Source: Plutella xylostella
Lineage: Eukaryota; Arthropoda; Insecta; Lepidoptera; Plutellidae
NCBI RefSeq assembly: GCF_932276165.1
Contig: NC_064012.1
Location: forward strand, 15,197,501-15,261,500
Direction of reading: 5' to 3'
Length of the DNA: 64,000 nucleotides
The position numbers were made by a program, and so were the translations under genes. Numbering within the stretch: the stretch's first letter is position 1; each line of letters starts with the position of its first letter. Below the pieces are notes generated by a model. That model had not been told where the DNA came from. It was given only the letters and a program-made list of their open reading frames with translations, and did no database searches. Positions 59,712 to 64,000 of this stretch are shown in pieces.

Positions 59712-61236
59712 AGAAAAAAAACTTTACTCATACTTATTTGATTTCAATATAATTATTTAATATACACAAACTGAGTGGATTGTATAATTCATTGTCTTCG
59801 TCCAATCGAAACAATCCTCTTCAAAATGTGCCGAACACAATTTTTGTATGTTTCCTTGGTTCCCAATTTGTGCGACCGGTAATGTCTATCCATTTTCTTG
59901 ATATTTTTTTTTCTGTCGGAAACCTATGAAAGAGATAAATGGATGAGCATGAGCATTATAATCGTGGGCCAAATATGTGATGGGGTTTTTTTTAAAGGAA
60001 ACACGTATTTCGTATCAATACAATAAACTTTATATTATACAGAAGAAATCATACATAGAAGAAAAAAACGAAACGAACGTTTCCTCACAATGAGAGGCAC
60101 CTCATTTGAAACAGGAGAATGACTTCTACAAAATACAATCTTCACAAAAACCGAATTCGTGCGCCCCATTTGTAAACCCAACCCGAGTCCGTTACAATTT
60201 CTAGTATTTTCTTTGCATACTATAATATTTGTGGGTAAAATAAATTTTCAATAACTTGCAACACCATGTGATTTGTTATGATATGGTACCTCGTAATTTT
60301 TACTTAAAACTGATACTAAAAGACCTTACAGTATTAAAATTAGTATCGTTTTATATTAAAATCGAGCCAATAGATAGTACTATGATGAATGTAAGCTTGT
60401 TAAACTTGATAGTATCTACTTACATGTGAAAATATATCTCATCCATCATTCCATCGTGTTTTCGTTCAATATGCTCTAAACAACCGAACAAAATCCACCC
60501 ACCCATGTCACACACTCGTTAAGTGATGATAATAGTCTAATAAACTTAATAAACACCCACAAATCACTAGCAAATCAAAAATAAATAGCATTTAGAAAAT
60601 TTTGTTGTGACTGTCAGCCTTTGTTTGGCACAGATTTTTCATTTGTTTCATTGTTTGGCACAGAGAACTGACGTAAACAGGCGCCTCAGCAAAAAGGACA
60701 AAAAACATTTACAGCTTAACGTTTCTTTCTTACGCTTAATGTAGCTAAGCGTCTCTTTTTCGCAATGTCAGAACTGTCACGATTATACCCCTGTGTGGTC
60801 ATGGTTGGATCATGGAATGGATTATGGACTTGAAACACGATTGACATTTGACTTTGACAAAAAAATTACGTGAGGTCGGTATTATTCTGAGGAACAAAAG
60901 GAGACAAAGTATATTTTTTCATCAAATAATGCATCAAATACCTACCATGGAAGCAGGAAGTAATAAGTAGGTACTTATGTAAACTTATTACTTCCATGTT
61001 GAATACAAAGTCCTTGTTTCTCTTATAGACTTCAGAGTTCTTATTCTAAGATATCACAATGACTGGCCATTAAAATAAGGAAGGACGAAGTTTGGACGGT
61101 GCGCAGGCCAAACACCCATTTGAGATCCTTATAGACCTTTTTCTTTCCGAATGGGGATTGGGGAGTAGCAGGGAGTAGACTTTAGCTGACTTTCTTCAGT
61201 ACCATACCATAGACCTACTACACAACACAGTCAGTA
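59712..61236. other. Intergenic sequence upstream of Prx6
   Basis: No coding exon assigned. 60800-60880 again has TGACA-type words (GATTGACATTTGACTTTGACA). A minus-strand ATG with a GTAAGT donor at about 60419-60448 was seen but is too short to support. Confidence 0.4.
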
Positions 61237-62253
61237 TAGTGCCACAATCTTATCTGTTCCGGTGGTCAAAATGTGCAACTAACGAGACGTCATTGTCAAA
61301 CGTCATTTCATACTCTGTGCGTTATTTGAGTTGTCAATTTATGCGAAGAGGCTGACGCTACGTTATTTAATTTGTTTTGTGATTTTCTGCGTAAATATAA
61401 TACCAAAAGCGCTAAAATGTGATGCAAGAAAAGTAATACTAGATATATTGGCTTTTATGCAGGAAGAATAACGTATTCAGACGCCTTTAATTCCGTTTGA
61501 AAAATTGGAAGAACGAGTTGCAGCGGCTACAGGTTAGTGTTGCCAAATATGACGAATATTTTTACCCATATACTTACATGTAATTTTATTAATATTTTCA
61601 CCCCATCCCGTGCCCCAGCAGTGGGGACGGTATGGATCATAATGAAAAATATATAATATTTATCTTTCTTTGATTACAGGTGACATGTCACTTTAAATCT
61701 AAGGCAGTATACCAAGAAGAATTTCGCGCAACTGCAGCGATTTTAGATGAAATAATGATGATTAATGACATCGGAAGAAATTGCTTTTTGTTCTTTGTCT
61801 GAATTTCTTTTAATTTTATGCTCTTATTTCTTGTTACTTTAGAAAATGTAAAATAAAGTGTTCATAAATAAATAAATAATAATTAATAGTTTTTTTTAAG
61901 TCTGTCTATCTCGGTATTTTCACGACCCACAGATCTGATATTACCTATACCATTGTAATCTAGATTTAATCTCCTATATCAGAATCAGAACATAATTAGA
62001 GCTTATTTTATTTCTGTTCGCCGTGTACAAATTTTCCATACAACAAATGTCGTTTGATATATAATATCCTCTTTCATTTACTATCGACCCAATATTTTGA
62101 TTTATCTATACTTATGAATGTACCTAATTATAAAATAGGCAATAGCAGAAATGCATTGTGGTTTAAACCACAAATAGGCAAAATTTAATCGATGGCACCA
62201 CTGGATTCGATCACAGCGATGCCGTCACCGGAACAGATAAGATTGTGGCACTA
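61237..62253. mobile_element. 1.0-kb DNA transposon derivative with a transposase N-terminal relic
   Basis: The identical inverted ends begin TAGTGCCACAATCTTATC and continue TGTTCCGGTG; TA flanks both. At about 61421-61530 the plus strand reads DARKVILDILAFMQEE, one stop, then RIQTPLIPFEKLEERVAAAT, which resembles the N-terminal helix-turn-helix segment of insect DDE transposases. GTTAGTG (donor-like) and a later TTACAG suggest a spliced parent gene. AATAAAG lies near 61855. The catalytic region is missing. Confidence 0.65.
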
Positions 62254-62436
62254 TACAACTGAGTACAACAGTTCTCCCATATTAATAATCATAGAACAAC
62301 GCGGACTCGGGTGTACCCTCGGGAAGTGTCATAGCGATATAGCGATCTTTCTTGATACAAAAAAGTCTGCCAATTTTTAGGGGGGGAATTTTGATTATGT
62401 CTCATGGGACATGTCATTATGAGTTCTAATACCTAG

Positions 62437-62480
62437 CAATAAAGGTTAAGGTCAAAAATCAAAATCAAAAAATATTTATT
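62437..62480 (-). mobile_element. CR1-like tail, target of the RTE insertion
   Basis: On the minus strand AATAAATATTTTTTGATTTT and TTTTTGACC form a typical non-LTR tail. Confidence 0.45.
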
Positions 62481-62490
62481 TAAACACCTT

Positions 62491-62601
62491 CATCATCATC
62501 ATCAGCCAATAATCATCCACTGCTGGACATAGGCCTCTCCCAAGGAGCGCCACAACACACCGAGTGTTGTGGCGCTCCTTGGCCTTCCTCATCCAACTAA
62601 C
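62491..62601 (-). mobile_element. RTE-like 3' fragment with an inverted internal copy and 16-bp target duplication
   Basis: TTTATTTAAACACCTT occurs exactly at 62475-62490 and 62602-62617. The insert ends in CATCATCATCATCAGCC. Inside, AAGGAGCGCCACAACAC is followed by its inverse GTGTTGTGGCGCTCCTT, so a piece of about 20 bp is present in both orientations. Confidence 0.85.
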
Positions 62602-62619
62602 TTTATTTAAACACCTTAG

Positions 62620-63174
62620 ATGAATTTAAATTAGTAAAGTACCTACAATATTATGAAATTAAATTGGAAGTGTGTGAGTTAGTAAATTTACGAGTTTTGG
62701 TGGCTTCAACACTAGGCTCGGCCTGTGTCGTGGATGCCGGTGTACCGGTTATAAAAGGTATAATATTAACAAAGAAGGTAGGTAGCACTATGTGAAGAGA
62801 CATTTAATTATGAACTCAGTGTCGTCATTCTTTCTTGCCATGGATTAATTTTATTAAATTAATCATCAGTCTTAGAGCCTAATATTACTAGACTAGACGT
62901 AGGTACTTCCATAGGGGGCAAAATGAAAACAGTAGGTATAGTTTACTCAAAGTTTTATTACATTTTATCTGGTAAACTTATGGTAAGTATACTTATATGT
63001 AGTTATGATAATTATATTGTACACAGTGGTATGTAAGTATATTTAAAAGTTAAAGGATTGATCGGTACCAACTTGCTTAAATTCACATGTTGAAAGTAGT
63101 TGGAAAGTAAGGTCTGGCGACATTCTTTGTACACAAAAACTTATTATTGATAGAATCACAGAATGCTTGCTTTA
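62620..63174. other. Gene-free sequence
   Basis: AT-rich; nothing recognised. Confidence 0.4.
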
Positions 63175-63348
63175 GGGTGCTTACATAGAGAATCAGGTTC
63201 CCTGTATCTACCTGTACCCGTAACCTGATTATGCGAAAGCTCACTTACGGAGCATTTCCCAGATTTTTAAATGTCATGAGCGCTTTCGCATAATCAGGTT
63301 ACCGGTACAGGTTAGATACAGGGAACCCGTTTCTCTATGTAAGCACCC
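63175..63348. mobile_element. 174-bp palindromic MITE
   Basis: GGGTGCTTACATAGAGAA is mirrored by TTCTCTATGTAAGCACCC. Each arm continues through GGTTCCCTGTATCTA and CAGGTTACGGG-type sequence to GCATAATCAGG. TA flanks both ends. Confidence 0.85.
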
Positions 63349-63418
63349 TACATATTCTTGATTACAAATTTGCTTAAACGTAACGTGTGAGATCGATGAA
63401 GCTGATTATTCAGCACTA

Positions 63419-63572
63419 CAGGGTGATGCAAAAGTTGTGTAGCCAACTGAAAGGCCTGTGAAAAATACTTAGTGAACATAATAATATTAGTATTTTCATT
63501 TAGATAGAAAGAAAGAAGATACAGCTTGTTGACGAACCTTTCGGAATACTGTACCCCTAGTGCAACACCCTG
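63419..63572. mobile_element. 154-bp mariner-type MITE
   Basis: The ends CAGGGTGATGCAAAAG and (inverted) CAGGGTGTTGCACTAG are each flanked by TA. The inverted similarity is confined to the ends. Confidence 0.75.
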
Positions 63573-64000
63573 TATACATAGGCAATTGTACAATTTAAAT
63601 TCTTTAATTATTGGATTCCACGCAAGCTTCAGTATTTGTATCGTGTATACTTACGTATTTTTTTGCTTTAAAGTAAAAAAAGGCATGAGGATAATCAGTG
63701 TAAGGAAGGTAGGTACTTATAATCTTTTTATAATATCATAGTTTGGCACTTGGGCTGGGCTTGGGATGGATAAACCGAGGTATATTATGGATACTGTAAT
63801 ATTGAGGCGTGCGTGAAACCAGTCGAATTTAACACTATTTAGGCATATTGGGAAAAGTTCTAAGGAATTGATTGGATATTTAGAATTTGCTTAGCCATAC
63901 GTTATCTAATCATTAAAATAATCTTACTGTATACTTAGTAGGTATTTTGTCTAGGTATTATGAATATATTGAAGACTAGGAAGGAGTATATATTGCCTAT
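63573..64000. other. Gene-free sequence
   Basis: AT-rich; nothing recognised. Confidence 0.4.

Noticed and set aside
60419..60448. Possible first exon on the minus strand (ATG then GTAAGT)
   Set aside because: About ten codons only, with no partner exon found.

Overview
The window looks like nuclear DNA of a moth or butterfly (Lepidoptera). It is AT-rich, has small GC-rich coding islands, and is crowded with repeats of lepidopteran type: RTE-like retrotransposon 3' ends with an ATGATG tail, CR1-like 3' ends with a TTGACT tail, tRNA-derived SINEs, and many short palindromic elements with TA-flanked inverted ends. The ordinal assignment is inference from repeats and protein character; no species can be named.

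Three protein-coding loci are supported, all on the minus strand. (1) A secreted coiled-coil protein has its signal-peptide exon at 50219-50376, a large coiled-coil exon at 6355-7503 and a third exon at 6037-6193. It runs off the left edge. The splice phases of the three exons fit exactly, implying a first intron of about 42.7 kb that fills most of the window. (2) Inside that intron, on the same strand, lies a complete intronless succinate dehydrogenase iron-sulfur subunit-like gene (25880-26803, 307 residues, all cluster cysteines present). It is probably a retroposed paralogue. (3) A complete five-exon 1-Cys peroxiredoxin (Prx6 type, 221 residues) lies at 53620-59144. The peroxidase centre is intact, but two of the three residues of the phospholipase A2 triad known in mammalian PRDX6 appear replaced.

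Layout: 1-6036 is the open intron after exon 3 and holds a 3.4 kb element with inverted ends. 6037-7503 holds exons 3 and 2. 7504-50218 is intron 1, containing a 2.1 kb long-inverted-repeat element disrupted by a CR1-like fragment, the SdhB-like gene, a decayed retrotransposon endonuclease domain at 41.5-42.3 kb, SINEs, and about fifteen MITE-like elements in several families. 50219-50500 is exon 1 plus a GC-rich 5' flank. 50.5-53.5 kb is repeats, including a MITE inside a MITE. 53.6-59.1 kb is the peroxiredoxin. 59.5-64 kb is further MITEs, a 1 kb DNA transposon with a transposase relic, and an RTE fragment with a perfect 16-bp target duplication.

The three genes do not form a recognisable pathway together. 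No CRISPR, operon or prokaryote-type system is present. The most unusual content is the SdhB-like retrogene, the altered peroxiredoxin triad, a SINE family with exchangeable 3' modules, and several nested transposon insertions.
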